Of a stretch of 41,610 nucleotides of DNA, positions 30,592 to 37,330 are shown piece after piece. The position numbers and the translations under genes were made by a program. Each line of letters begins with the position of its first letter. Within the stretch, counting starts at the first letter, position 1. The DNA comes from a virus: the IMG/VR virus record IMGVR_UViG_3300032285_001011, positions 1-41,610 of that record. One strand, 5' to 3'. The notes below the pieces were generated by a model, which worked only from the letters and a program-made list of their open reading frames with translations, was not told the DNA's origin and did no database searches.

Positions 30592-31121
30592 TTATCGGAT
30601 TATCAGGATATGCAAGTGCAGGTAAAGACACAGTATCCCAAATACTTGTAGATAAGTTTGGATACAAGCGTATGGCGTTTGCTGATTCTATCCGTGACAT
30701 TCTTTATACACTTAATCCATTAGCGCAAAAAGGCATATACATTAAGCAGCTTGTTGATGAATATGGATGGGATATAGCTAAACAAGACCCTGAAGTACGC
30801 AGGTTATTACAAGTATTGGGTACTGAAGTAGGTCGGGAATTTTTTGGCGATGATATATGGGTAGATACCTTAATAGCTAAAATAGAGCCTGAAGATAAAG
30901 TTGTAATTACTGATGTGCGTTTTCCAAATGAAGCTAGAGAAATAAATTATTTAGCTGGACAAATTTGGCGTGTAAATCGTAATGGCATTGAAGCAGTCAA
31001 TGAGCATGTATCAGAAACACAAATGGACAACTATGATTTTGATTTTGTAATAAATAACAATGGTTCATTAGAAGATTTAGAGCAATACATAACTGCTTTG
31101 ATAGAAGATAACAATGTATGA
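30588..31121 (+). CDS. deoxynucleoside monophosphate kinase
   Basis: 177 residues from the ATG at 30588 (ATGA overlap). The N-terminus IIGLSGYASAGKDT carries the P-loop, as in phage T4-like dNMP kinases; RMAFADSIRDILY and VVITDVRFPNEAREI are the other family motifs. The enzyme phosphorylates dNMPs to feed phage DNA synthesis, possibly including modified nucleotides. Confidence 0.85.
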   Translation: MIIGLSGYASAGKDTVSQILVDKFGYKRMAFADSIRDILYTLNPLAQKGIYIKQLVDEYGWDIAKQDPEVRRLLQVLGTEVGREFFGDDIWVDTLIAKIEPEDKVVITDVRFPNEAREINYLAGQIWRVNRNGIEAVNEHVSETQMDNYDFDFVINNNGSLEDLEQYITALIEDNNV

Positions 31122-31305
31122 AGAACCTGTAACACGCTGTAATGGATGCGGAAGATGGTTGCAAATACATGATTTGCGCTGTTTTTGCAAAGATTATAGT
31201 AAAATAGATGCACCCAAAACCAATGAAGGGAGTGTCAGAAATGACATCAACCAACAACGGAAAGGCAAGCCGATGACCGCTTTAGATAGAGGAGAGATTG
31301 GCTAG
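31114..31305 (+). CDS. small zinc-ribbon protein (63 aa)
   Basis: Overlaps the kinase end by 8 bases. RCNGCGRWL with RCFCKDY supplies four cysteines for a zinc ribbon at about 9-26. The rest is polar and probably unstructured. It resembles other short phage zinc-ribbon proteins, role unknown. Its end lies just before an exported enzyme with an unusual start. Confidence 0.62.
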   Translation: MYEEPVTRCNGCGRWLQIHDLRCFCKDYSKIDAPKTNEGSVRNDINQQRKGKPMTALDRGEIG

Positions 31306-31307
31306 AG

Positions 31308-31739
31308 CTGAAGTTAAGCAAGCGATTTCTTTTAGTAGCCGCATTATCGGTAGGAATCGCAATAGCAACACCAGCAGAGGCTCAATCGCCTCAAAAGCAT
31401 AAACCCCTGCTAGTTGCTCGCACACCTGAAGCAGCTAAACAACATGCAATAAAACAGATAGCTGACTTCAAATGGAGTGCAAAAGAATGGAAATGCTTGG
31501 ATACGCTTTGGACAAAAGAATCAAACTGGCGACCAGAAGCGCAAAATAAACAAGCAGTAATAACAATTAAAGACGGCAAGCGTGTAAAAGCTTATGCAGG
31601 TGGCATACCTCAGATATTGGGAATGTCGCCCGATTTAAGCGTGGAAAGTCAAGTAAGACTTGGATTGAAATATATTCAGGCTCGATATGAAACTCCATGC
31701 AAAGCTTTAGCTTTTCACCTGCAAGCCAACTACTACTAG
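31308..31739 (+). CDS. exported lytic transglycosylase-like protein, probable CTG start
   Basis: 143 residues if begun at CTG 31308. From there the protein has a perfect Sec signal peptide (KLSKRF, then LLVAALSVGIAIATPAEA, cut before QS). No ATG, GTG or TTG lies between the upstream stop and this signal. The mature part has WKCLDTLWTKESNWRPEA, AGGIPQILGM and QVRLGLKYIQARYETPCKA, the E-S-x-W and G-I-P-Q patterns of SLT/Rpf-like muralytic domains. It would act outside the cell. A TTG start at 31497 would lose the signal and the catalytic N-terminal part. Confidence 0.7.
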   Translation: MKLSKRFLLVAALSVGIAIATPAEAQSPQKHKPLLVARTPEAAKQHAIKQIADFKWSAKEWKCLDTLWTKESNWRPEAQNKQAVITIKDGKRVKAYAGGIPQILGMSPDLSVESQVRLGLKYIQARYETPCKALAFHLQANYY

Positions 31740-31750
31740 GAGAGGCAAAA

Positions 31751-32287
31751 GTGAAGGCAACAAAATTATTTGCATACGCTGACCCTCCCTATTACAAAAA
31801 AGGGAAATTGCACTATGGCGAGCTGCATAAAGATGCCTATTTATGGGATAGCAAAGAAAGCCATTTAGAGCTAATACAAAGCTTAAAAGACAATTACCCT
31901 GATGGTTGGGCTATGAGCTGTAATTCTAATAATTTATGGTGGCTTTTAGAAAATGAGCCTGATATAAGAGTTTGTATATGGACAAAAGGTTTTCATCAAA
32001 TAAGACAATCCACTATTCAGTACGCCTATGAGCCTGTATTGCTATGGAATGGCAGAAAAGAACTTAAACGCAGACCAATGGTTAGAGATTGGATTAGCTG
32101 CAATATAGCTATGAGGCGTGGTTTGGTAGGCTCAAAACCATTAGCTTTTAATTTATGGATATTAGATTTATTAAACTACAAATTGGGTGACCAATTAGAT
32201 GACATATTTCCCGGTACAGCTGGTATGGCAGAAGCCATTAAAGTAAAAGAAGAATTATTAAAGACAGCTATAAATGGTGTAGCATGA
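31751..32287 (+). CDS. DPPY-type DNA adenine methyltransferase
   Basis: 178 residues from GTG 31751, with AGGAGAGG six bases upstream. Catalytic DPPY at 11-14 and an AdoMet-site FPGTAG at 153-158 near the C-terminus, with GSKPLAFNLWILDLL before it, show the permuted order of beta-type amino-methyltransferases. It would methylate adenine (or N4-cytosine) in phage DNA. It is short, so recognition may need a partner or be loose. Overlaps the C5 methyltransferase by 4 bases. Confidence 0.75.
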   Translation: MKATKLFAYADPPYYKKGKLHYGELHKDAYLWDSKESHLELIQSLKDNYPDGWAMSCNSNNLWWLLENEPDIRVCIWTKGFHQIRQSTIQYAYEPVLLWNGRKELKRRPMVRDWISCNIAMRRGLVGSKPLAFNLWILDLLNYKLGDQLDDIFPGTAGMAEAIKVKEELLKTAINGVA

Positions 32288-33225
32288 AAGCGGTTAGTTT
32301 ATTTGCAGGTGTAGGAGGCTTTGATTTAGCTCTTGAACGCAATGGCGTAGATGTTGTGGCATCAGTAGAAATAAATAAACAGGCTCGTTCAATTTTAGCT
32401 AAGCAATTTCCTAAATCTAATGTTTTGGAGGATGTAAAAGATGTCACAGGAAAACAGCTATTTGAATACGGATTCGATTCAGATGGAGTTATTGTCGGTG
32501 GATTCCCATGTCAAGACTTATCAGTTGCAGGAAAGCGTAAAGGATTGGCTGGCGAACGCTCAGGATTATTTTGGGAGATATACAGGCTTCTTGAAGAAAC
32601 AAAAGCCAAGTGGTTCATCTTGGAAAATGTACCTGGACTATTGTCATCAAACGGAGGAAGGGATTTGGGAATCGTCATCGGAGCATTGGCTGAACTCAGG
32701 TATGGGGTCGCATACAGGATTCTTGACTCTCAATACTTTGGAGTACCACAGCGCAGAAGAAGAATCTTTATTGTCGGATGTCTTGGAGATGACGGGGGAA
32801 CACCTGCAGAAATACTCGCTATCGCACAAGGCCGCACAGGGTATATTGAGGCGAGCAATACAAAACAAAAAAACACTTTCAGAACAGCTGCAAAAAGCTT
32901 TAGAAGCAGTAGCAACAAAACAATAGATAAGCCAACTATATTTGAAGCAACAAGAGTGAATGACAGTAGGTTTTATACTGATTATTCTCCAACAGTAGCA
33001 ACTTATTGGGGAACGGGTGGAGCAAGAGTTCCTTATGTGTTAAGACAAAAAATGCCAATACGCAGATTAACTCCATTGGAATGTGAAAGGTTGCAAGGCT
33101 TTCCCGATAATTGGACAGCTGGCCAAGCAGACTCGCATCGCTATAAACAAATGGGTAATGCTGTAACTGTACCTGTTGTAGAATGGATTATTAAAAGATT
33201 ATTGGAAACCCAACAGATTTCTTAG
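32284..33225 (+). CDS. DNA cytosine-5 methyltransferase
   Basis: 313 residues with all main motifs: FAGVGGFD (I), GGFPCQDLS with catalytic Cys76 (IV), LENVPG at 113-118 (VI), QRRRRIFIVG from 156 (VIII), and LTPLECERLQGFPDNW plus MGNAV (IX-X). It methylates cytosine C5 at a sequence set by the TRD at about 200-260. It likely shields phage DNA from host restriction. A 161-codon ORF is nested in another frame over residues 53-214. Confidence 0.92.
   Translation: MKAVSLFAGVGGFDLALERNGVDVVASVEINKQARSILAKQFPKSNVLEDVKDVTGKQLFEYGFDSDGVIVGGFPCQDLSVAGKRKGLAGERSGLFWEIYRLLEETKAKWFILENVPGLLSSNGGRDLGIVIGALAELRYGVAYRILDSQYFGVPQRRRRIFIVGCLGDDGGTPAEILAIAQGRTGYIEASNTKQKNTFRTAAKSFRSSSNKTIDKPTIFEATRVNDSRFYTDYSPTVATYWGTGGARVPYVLRQKMPIRRLTPLECERLQGFPDNWTAGQADSHRYKQMGNAVTVPVVEWIIKRLLETQQIS
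32441..32926 (+). CDS. ORF nested in the cytosine methyltransferase (second frame)
   Basis: 161 codons wholly inside the methyltransferase in a different + frame. GGAGG at 32427-32431 lies nine bases before the ATG. The product is polar and contains WESSSEHWLNSGMGSHTGFL, LNTLEYHSAEEESLLSDVLE and YSLSHKAAQGILRRAIQNKK, ending in a helix. From memory, phage proteins found with C5 methyltransferases carry the same ending (SLSD.LE...YLS.KA..GILRRA..R). This suggests a true overlapping gene; function unknown. Confidence 0.55.
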   Translation: MSQENSYLNTDSIQMELLSVDSHVKTYQLQESVKDWLANAQDYFGRYTGFLKKQKPSGSSWKMYLDYCHQTEEGIWESSSEHWLNSGMGSHTGFLTLNTLEYHSAEEESLLSDVLEMTGEHLQKYSLSHKAAQGILRRAIQNKKTLSEQLQKALEAVATKQ

Positions 33226-33245
33226 TGCCGTTCACTAGGGAAAAC

Positions 33246-33286
33246 GAAGCCTGACATTTGAGATTGCCTCCCAAGTGTCGGGCTTC
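33246..33286 (+). terminator. 15-bp hairpin after the methyltransferases
   Basis: GAAGCCTGACATTTG (33246-33260) pairs with CAAGTGTCGGGCTTC (33272-33286) over 15 bp with two G-U wobbles and an 11-base loop. It lies 20 bases after the methyltransferase stop. There is no long T run, but the stem is the longest in the genome. Confidence 0.75.
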
Positions 33287-33317
33287 ACTTAGATTACTTA
33301 TGGTGTAAGGTGTGGTT

Positions 33318-33485
33318 ATGGGAAAAGGCAAAAGTCGTGGAGAACGCAACTCAGATAGACCAAATGGCAAAGCTTGGAAAAAGCGAAAAAAAACGCCAAA
33401 GAAAACAGGTCGCACTATTGGTGGATATTCACCAAAGAAATTAGCTGCAAGGGCAGAAAAGCGTAAGCAAAAAACAGAAGCTTAA
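33318..33485 (+). CDS. 55-residue very basic protein
   Basis: MGKGKSRGERNSDRPNGKAW begins a chain with about one third Lys and Arg. AAGG precedes the ATG by eight bases. Likely disordered and nucleic-acid binding. It sits alone after a terminator and before the Mom-like gene; function unknown. Confidence 0.6.
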   Translation: MGKGKSRGERNSDRPNGKAWKKRKKTPKKTGRTIGGYSPKKLAARAEKRKQKTEA

Positions 33486-33511
33486 ATAAGAGAATATGCG
33501 GTGATAGTGTA

Positions 33512-34195
33512 ATGACAACACAGAAAACTCTCCAGTTTTCAGAAGGCGGTTTAATTCCGACCTCACCGCTCCATCTTTTTGATGTGAAAATTCCTAATAT
33601 CAATAGCTCTAAATGGTTCATTAAAGAAACCAATCTGCTTACAGCTCGTAAGCTGGTGTGGGCTTATCATTATTTAGGTGAAGTAAAATTCATAGGCAAC
33701 AGGGTTTTTGGTTTATTTGCAGAAGAAAATGATGAGGGTGCAATGTGTGTTGGCGTAGCTGTATATGGCCCACTATCAGTTCCTAATTCAGCACAGTCAG
33801 CTTTTGGTTTACCAAGAGGAAATTATCCTGACTTAGTAGAGCTGCATAGGTTGGTTTTAATGCCTGAGTGGAATGGCAAAAACGCAGGAAGTTATTTAAT
33901 TGGTCGCTCTTTACGGATGTTAAAAAAACTAGGAATTAGAGCAGTAATATCTTATGCAGATACAGACCACCATTTGGGCAGTATTTATCAAGCTTGTAAT
34001 TTTACTTATCATGGTTTAACACCACAGAAAAGCGATTTTTTCTTTGCAGATGGCACTAAATTAAATAGAGGAAAAAGCAAAGGCATGGATGGAAATTGGG
34101 TTTTACGCTCACGCAAGCATAGGTATTTATACACATTTGATAAATCTTTAAACATAGTATGGCCGCAAGAAACATATCCAAAGGCGAATAAATGA
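33512..34195 (+). CDS. Mom-like GNAT DNA-modification protein
   Basis: 227 residues. The central GNAT-like core and ELHRLVLMPEWNGKNAGSYL with ISYADTDHHLGSIYQACNFT and YHGLT match the pattern of phage Mu Mom and related proteins (SYAD...H.G.IYQA.NF.Y.G). Mom modifies adenine in DNA to block restriction. Together with the two methyltransferases this makes a modification cluster. The exact chemistry here is unknown. It overlaps the Ntn hydrolase by 4 bases. Confidence 0.78.
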   Translation: MTTQKTLQFSEGGLIPTSPLHLFDVKIPNINSSKWFIKETNLLTARKLVWAYHYLGEVKFIGNRVFGLFAEENDEGAMCVGVAVYGPLSVPNSAQSAFGLPRGNYPDLVELHRLVLMPEWNGKNAGSYLIGRSLRMLKKLGIRAVISYADTDHHLGSIYQACNFTYHGLTPQKSDFFFADGTKLNRGKSKGMDGNWVLRSRKHRYLYTFDKSLNIVWPQETYPKANK

Positions 34196-34737
34196 CCACC
34201 ATAGTAGCTGTTCAGCACCCTAATAAAGTTGTTATAGCTGCAGACAACCAAGTAACAAGCACACGCAAATACCGCCATCACAAAATGGCAAAAATTACAA
34301 AGCGTGGTCAGTATTTAATTGCAGGTAGTGGAGAGGTTGCAGCTTGCGACATAGCCCAACACATATTTGTACCACCTAAGCCCACACTTGAAGATAAAAA
34401 AGATTTATACCATTTTATGATAGCTAAGTTTATTCCTGCGCTTAAAAAGTGTTTTAAAGATAACGAATACAAATGGGTAACCACAACCGAAGATGAAGAG
34501 TACGAAACTAAGTTTATGTTTTTAGTAGCTGTATGCGGTGAAGTATTTGAAATAGCAGATGATATGTCTATTACCCTAGATGAATCAGGCATTTATGGCA
34601 TTGGCTCAGGCAGTTCATTAGCTATAGGCGCATTACACGCCGGTGCAGACTTGGATACAGCTTTAGAGATAGCAGCTAAAATTGACCCATTTACTTCTGC
34701 TCCATTTATGAAAATGGAACAACAGAAGAATGGATAA
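34192..34737 (+). CDS. HslV/proteasome-beta-like Ntn hydrolase
   Basis: 181 residues beginning M-T-T-I-V-A-V. After Met removal the Thr would be the nucleophile. Asp18 (AADNQ) and Lys34 (KMAKI) fall at HslV/proteasome positions D17 and K33; YLIAGSGEVAACDI and YGIGSGSSLAIGALHAG match the family's other strands. It is probably a peptidase or amidohydrolase of unknown target. Host actinobacteria have proteasomes, so mimicry or interference is possible. No HslU-like ATPase is encoded. Confidence 0.78.
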   Translation: MTTIVAVQHPNKVVIAADNQVTSTRKYRHHKMAKITKRGQYLIAGSGEVAACDIAQHIFVPPKPTLEDKKDLYHFMIAKFIPALKKCFKDNEYKWVTTTEDEEYETKFMFLVAVCGEVFEIADDMSITLDESGIYGIGSGSSLAIGALHAGADLDTALEIAAKIDPFTSAPFMKMEQQKNG

Positions 34738-35053
34738 AAAAGTGGCTGAAATGGTATTGGCTCGCGCCAAAGGATATTGTGAGAAGTGTGGTCTGCCGGG
34801 ATACAACTTGGCATTACATCACAGAAAGCTACGCTCACAAGGTGGTAAAGATGCTGTATGTAATTTAATTGCAGTACATCATCGTTGCCATAATCAAGAA
34901 AGAAACTCAATACATGATAACCCTAAGAATTCAATTCTTAAAGGTTATATTGTTCCAAGTTGGGCTGACCCATTGGAGTATCCAATACATCAACCTGATG
35001 GAACTGTAGTAAGGCTAGACAATGAAGGTAACTATCACAGAATAGAGGCATAG
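34730..35053 (+). CDS. HNH endonuclease
   Basis: 107 residues. Zinc knuckle CEKC at 17-20, LHHRKLRSQGG with His30-His31, Asn45 and AVHHRCHN with His50-His51, Cys53 and His54 give a complete HNH beta-beta-alpha-metal fold. It might nick or cut host or competing DNA or assist packaging; it is separate from the terminase here. Overlaps the Ntn hydrolase by 8 bases. Confidence 0.85.
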   Translation: MDKKVAEMVLARAKGYCEKCGLPGYNLALHHRKLRSQGGKDAVCNLIAVHHRCHNQERNSIHDNPKNSILKGYIVPSWADPLEYPIHQPDGTVVRLDNEGNYHRIEA

Positions 35054-35055
35054 GA

Positions 35056-35436
35056 ATGGCACAAATAACAGTAGTAGGAAATGTAGGCACAGAGCCTGAG
35101 TTAAAGTTTTTTAATGGCAAGAATGGCGATTTTGCTGTTACTAATTTTTCATTGGCATACACACCCCGTGAAAGAAAAGGTACTGAGTTTGTAGATGGCG
35201 AAACAACTTGGTTTAGAGTTTCTGTGTTAGGAAAGCAAGCCGAGCTGGCAACTGAAATTAAAAAAGGTGACAAGGTTTTAGTAATAGGTACATTTAAGCA
35301 ATCTACCTATCAAGCTAAAGATGGCACAACTAAAACAGGATTGGAGATTAAAGCCGACAATTTTGCAGTTGTACCAAAAGGTTTAGCCAAGCCAAAGAAG
35401 CAAGAAGATGATGGGGGTTGGTCATCATGGAGCTAA
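35056..35436 (+). CDS. ssb: single-strand DNA-binding protein
   Basis: 126 residues with the OB-fold pattern: QITVVGNVGTEPELKFF, then TWFRVSVLGKQAELATEIKK and GDKVLVIGTFKQSTY. A short linker and EDDGGWSSWS tail follow; the usual acidic DDDIPF tip is replaced. It coats ssDNA in replication and annealing. The next HTH gene begins at its stop. Confidence 0.9.
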   Translation: MAQITVVGNVGTEPELKFFNGKNGDFAVTNFSLAYTPRERKGTEFVDGETTWFRVSVLGKQAELATEIKKGDKVLVIGTFKQSTYQAKDGTTKTGLEIKADNFAVVPKGLAKPKKQEDDGGWSSWS

Positions 35437-35606
35437 TGACTACTGCTGAGGTACGGGATTTATTGCAGGTGAACGAAAACAACCTGCATCAAATTCAGTA
35501 TCGTGGGCATATAAAGTGGGTTAAAAAAGAAGGCAAGCGTGTCTTTTACAATCGTGCAGATGTAGAGGCATACAAAGCTAAAAGAGATAAGCGTGGTAAA
35601 GCGTGA
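35427..35606 (+). CDS. MerR/excisionase-type small HTH protein
   Basis: 59 residues from the ATG at 35427; a second ATG at 35436 (TAATG overlap with the SSB stop) is equally possible. MTTAEVRDLLQVNENNLHQI plus YRGHIKWVKKEGKRVFYNRA is the HTH_17 winged pattern. No integrase is present, so an excisionase role is unlikely; a regulator or DNA architecture role is more likely. Confidence 0.75.
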   Translation: MELMTTAEVRDLLQVNENNLHQIQYRGHIKWVKKEGKRVFYNRADVEAYKAKRDKRGKA

Positions 35607-35776
35607 TTTGGTTTGTACTTACTGTTATGGGAGTACAGCAGCTTATTCACGCATGGGAAATACGCAGACTCAGAAACGACTACCATCTAATGTTTCATTC
35701 TGTTGTCACAGTTTCTAAAACTGCAGACACAGTATTGGAAATGTGGATAGAACATAAAAACGAGCATTTAAAATGA
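35603..35776 (+). CDS. 57-residue N-terminally anchored protein (GTG start)
   Basis: GTGA overlap with the preceding gene. MIWFVLTVMGVQQLIHAWEI is a short hydrophobic helix, then a charged helix to the end. It may be a membrane-attached helper. It overlaps the following gene by 4 bases. Unknown function. Confidence 0.55.
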   Translation: MIWFVLTVMGVQQLIHAWEIRRLRNDYHLMFHSVVTVSKTADTVLEMWIEHKNEHLK

Positions 35777-36396
35777 GATGTCTGTTGTGTCGTAGGGTAA
35801 ATGACCAAATAGTTTGCATGAACTGTTGGCAATTTGCGCTGTCACAACTTAAAAAGTTTCCTGAAAAATACAATCAGTTAGAAGCAGAATTATTACCATC
35901 TAAAGGTTATGGTGAGCGTGTAGCTGGCACTAAAACACCACCCCTACCTGTCAGATTAGAAACCTTGCATTTACGCACAGGAGGGATTAGTCACAATCTA
36001 ATGTTACATGAGGCGCAAATAAGAATAGTACAAAAACATACAAAGATTACTTGGCGTGGGGAAGAGATACATCGCATTACTAAAACCTGCGAATACATAA
36101 CAATTCATGAAAAATGGATATATGAGAATTATGATGATATTGACCAATTAACTAAAGACATACAAGACATAGCTGGCAAAATAAACTTTGTACTTGGCTT
36201 TAAATCAGATGAAATAACCATTGGCACATGCCCAAGCCAAGATGAAAAAGGCGAAGTCTGCGGAGCTATATTACGAATCAACCCAAACATATTAGTTACC
36301 TTTGCTGACATTAAATGCAGAGCGTGTGACACAGTATGGAAGTCAGACCAATGGCGATTATTAGGTAGGATTTTGGAAACAGAAACTGCTCAATGA
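35773..36396 (+). CDS. actinophage zinc-binding protein
   Basis: 207 residues. MRCLLCRRVNDQIVCMNCW holds one Cys cluster; a second lies near the C-terminus (TCPSQDEKGEVCGA and IKCRACDTVW). The middle is a helical domain containing GYGERVAGTKTPPLPVRLE. Such proteins (RC..C...C ... GGS.GE.VSG....PLP) followed by a small HTH gene are typical of actinophages, unknown function, suspected DNA binding. Confidence 0.7.
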   Translation: MRCLLCRRVNDQIVCMNCWQFALSQLKKFPEKYNQLEAELLPSKGYGERVAGTKTPPLPVRLETLHLRTGGISHNLMLHEAQIRIVQKHTKITWRGEEIHRITKTCEYITIHEKWIYENYDDIDQLTKDIQDIAGKINFVLGFKSDEITIGTCPSQDEKGEVCGAILRINPNILVTFADIKCRACDTVWKSDQWRLLGRILETETAQ

Positions 36397-36563
36397 TTAC
36401 AACACGGCAAGCAGCTAAGCTTTTTAAGGTTACGGAACGCACCATATACAACTGGGTAAAAGCAGATAAGATAAAATCCAAAAACGCCCTATACTCTGCA
36501 GATGATTTACAAAGAGCTTATGACAAAAGGCGTAGAAAGAAACCAAGACTGCGCCATAAGTAA
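36393..36563 (+). CDS. 56-residue HTH protein
   Basis: MITTRQAAKLFKVTERTIYN starts an HTH_17/MerR-like domain with YSADDLQRAYDKRRRKK at the end, a basic tail. It overlaps the zinc-binding gene by 4 bases (ATGA), the usual pair. Probably a small DNA-binding regulator that may act at the neighbouring P3 promoter (speculative). Confidence 0.72.
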   Translation: MITTRQAAKLFKVTERTIYNWVKADKIKSKNALYSADDLQRAYDKRRRKKPRLRHK

Positions 36564-36564
36564 T

Positions 36565-36593
36565 TTGACACTTGCGCTTATTTTCAGTATTAT
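36565..36593 (+). promoter_or_regulatory. promoter P3 (TTGACA-17-TATTAT)
   Basis: Consensus -35 TTGACA at 36565-36570 and TATTAT at 36588-36593 with a 17-base spacer that contains CTTGCGCTT, close to the CTTACGCTT of P1 and P2. It lies right before the packaging and structural genes and is the best sigma-70-like promoter in the window. Confidence 0.75.
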
Positions 36594-36629
36594 CAGTTAT
36601 ATTGGTTGGCGTGTATCTAATGGACAATC

Positions 36630-36842
36630 ATGTTAGTCGTAACAGACGAAATTACAATAGCTGAAATCGATGAAGCCCTGAATCACATGAGGGAAAAACT
36701 GCAAGACCGATATGGCAATAGACTTACTTGGAAGCAAAAACAGCTATATTGGGCAAGCATTGATGACCTGTTAGAAGCTCGTTTAAACCTTACGAATAAA
36801 TCACCAGAAGGCTTATTGTCACCAGAATTGAGTAACACCTAG
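36630..36842 (+). CDS. small helical protein before the terminase
   Basis: 70 residues: ITIAEIDEALNHMREKLQDR then QLYWASIDDLLEARLNLT, two long amphipathic helices. Short proteins of this form often precede terminase genes in actinophages. No catalytic motif. One-base overlap (TAGTG) with the next gene. Confidence 0.65.
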   Translation: MLVVTDEITIAEIDEALNHMREKLQDRYGNRLTWKQKQLYWASIDDLLEARLNLTNKSPEGLLSPELSNT

Positions 36843-37330
36843 TGAGTAACAAAAACGCATTACCTGAACCTGAACAGCTGGACAAAGAGAATCGGGTCAT
36901 GGAATTACGCAGATTAGGGCTAACTTGGTCTGAGATAGCTGCACAAACTGGTTATGCAAACCATGTAGGAGCTATGAAAGCCTATAAGCGTGTCATGGAG
37001 CGTTACCAAAAAGAACCCCGTGAAGACCTACAGAAAATTGAGGTCGAGCGGCTAAACAAGATTCAATCTATATTTATGGAAAAGGCGTTTGCTGATGCGG
37101 ATGTAAAGTCTGCAGCTATAGCCCTAAGAGCTATTGAGCTTAGAGCTAAGCTTTTAGGCTTAAATGAGCCAACAAAGATTCAGCAAGAGATAACTACATG
37201 GGATGGCGATGAATCCATTGATAGAGCAGTCAAAGACCTTGCCCAATTACTCACCCGAAACGATGAGATTGGCAGCAGCGAGAGTTCAATGGCAGACAAT
37301 CCAAGCGAGAGCGAATCAGCTACCGCCTGA
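36842..37330 (+). CDS. terminase small subunit (probable)
   Basis: 162 residues from GTG 36842. ENRVMELRRLGLTWSEIAAQ and an HTH follow in the N-terminal half, then a long helix (REDLQKIEVERLNKIQSIFM) and an acidic Ser-rich tail: the layout of small terminase subunits, which recognise packaging sites and feed DNA to the motor. It overlaps the large subunit by about 130 bases. Assigned from position and layout. Confidence 0.72.
   Translation: MSNKNALPEPEQLDKENRVMELRRLGLTWSEIAAQTGYANHVGAMKAYKRVMERYQKEPREDLQKIEVERLNKIQSIFMEKAFADADVKSAAIALRAIELRAKLLGLNEPTKIQQEITTWDGDESIDRAVKDLAQLLTRNDEIGSSESSMADNPSESESATA

Noticed and set aside
32647-32918. Minus-strand ORFs opposite the cytosine methyltransferase
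   Set aside because: No ribosome sites and no recognisable pattern, unlike the nested + strand ORF.
36605-36665. 14-codon ORF before the 70-residue gene
   Set aside because: Too short, no ribosome site, and it overlaps a better start at 36630.
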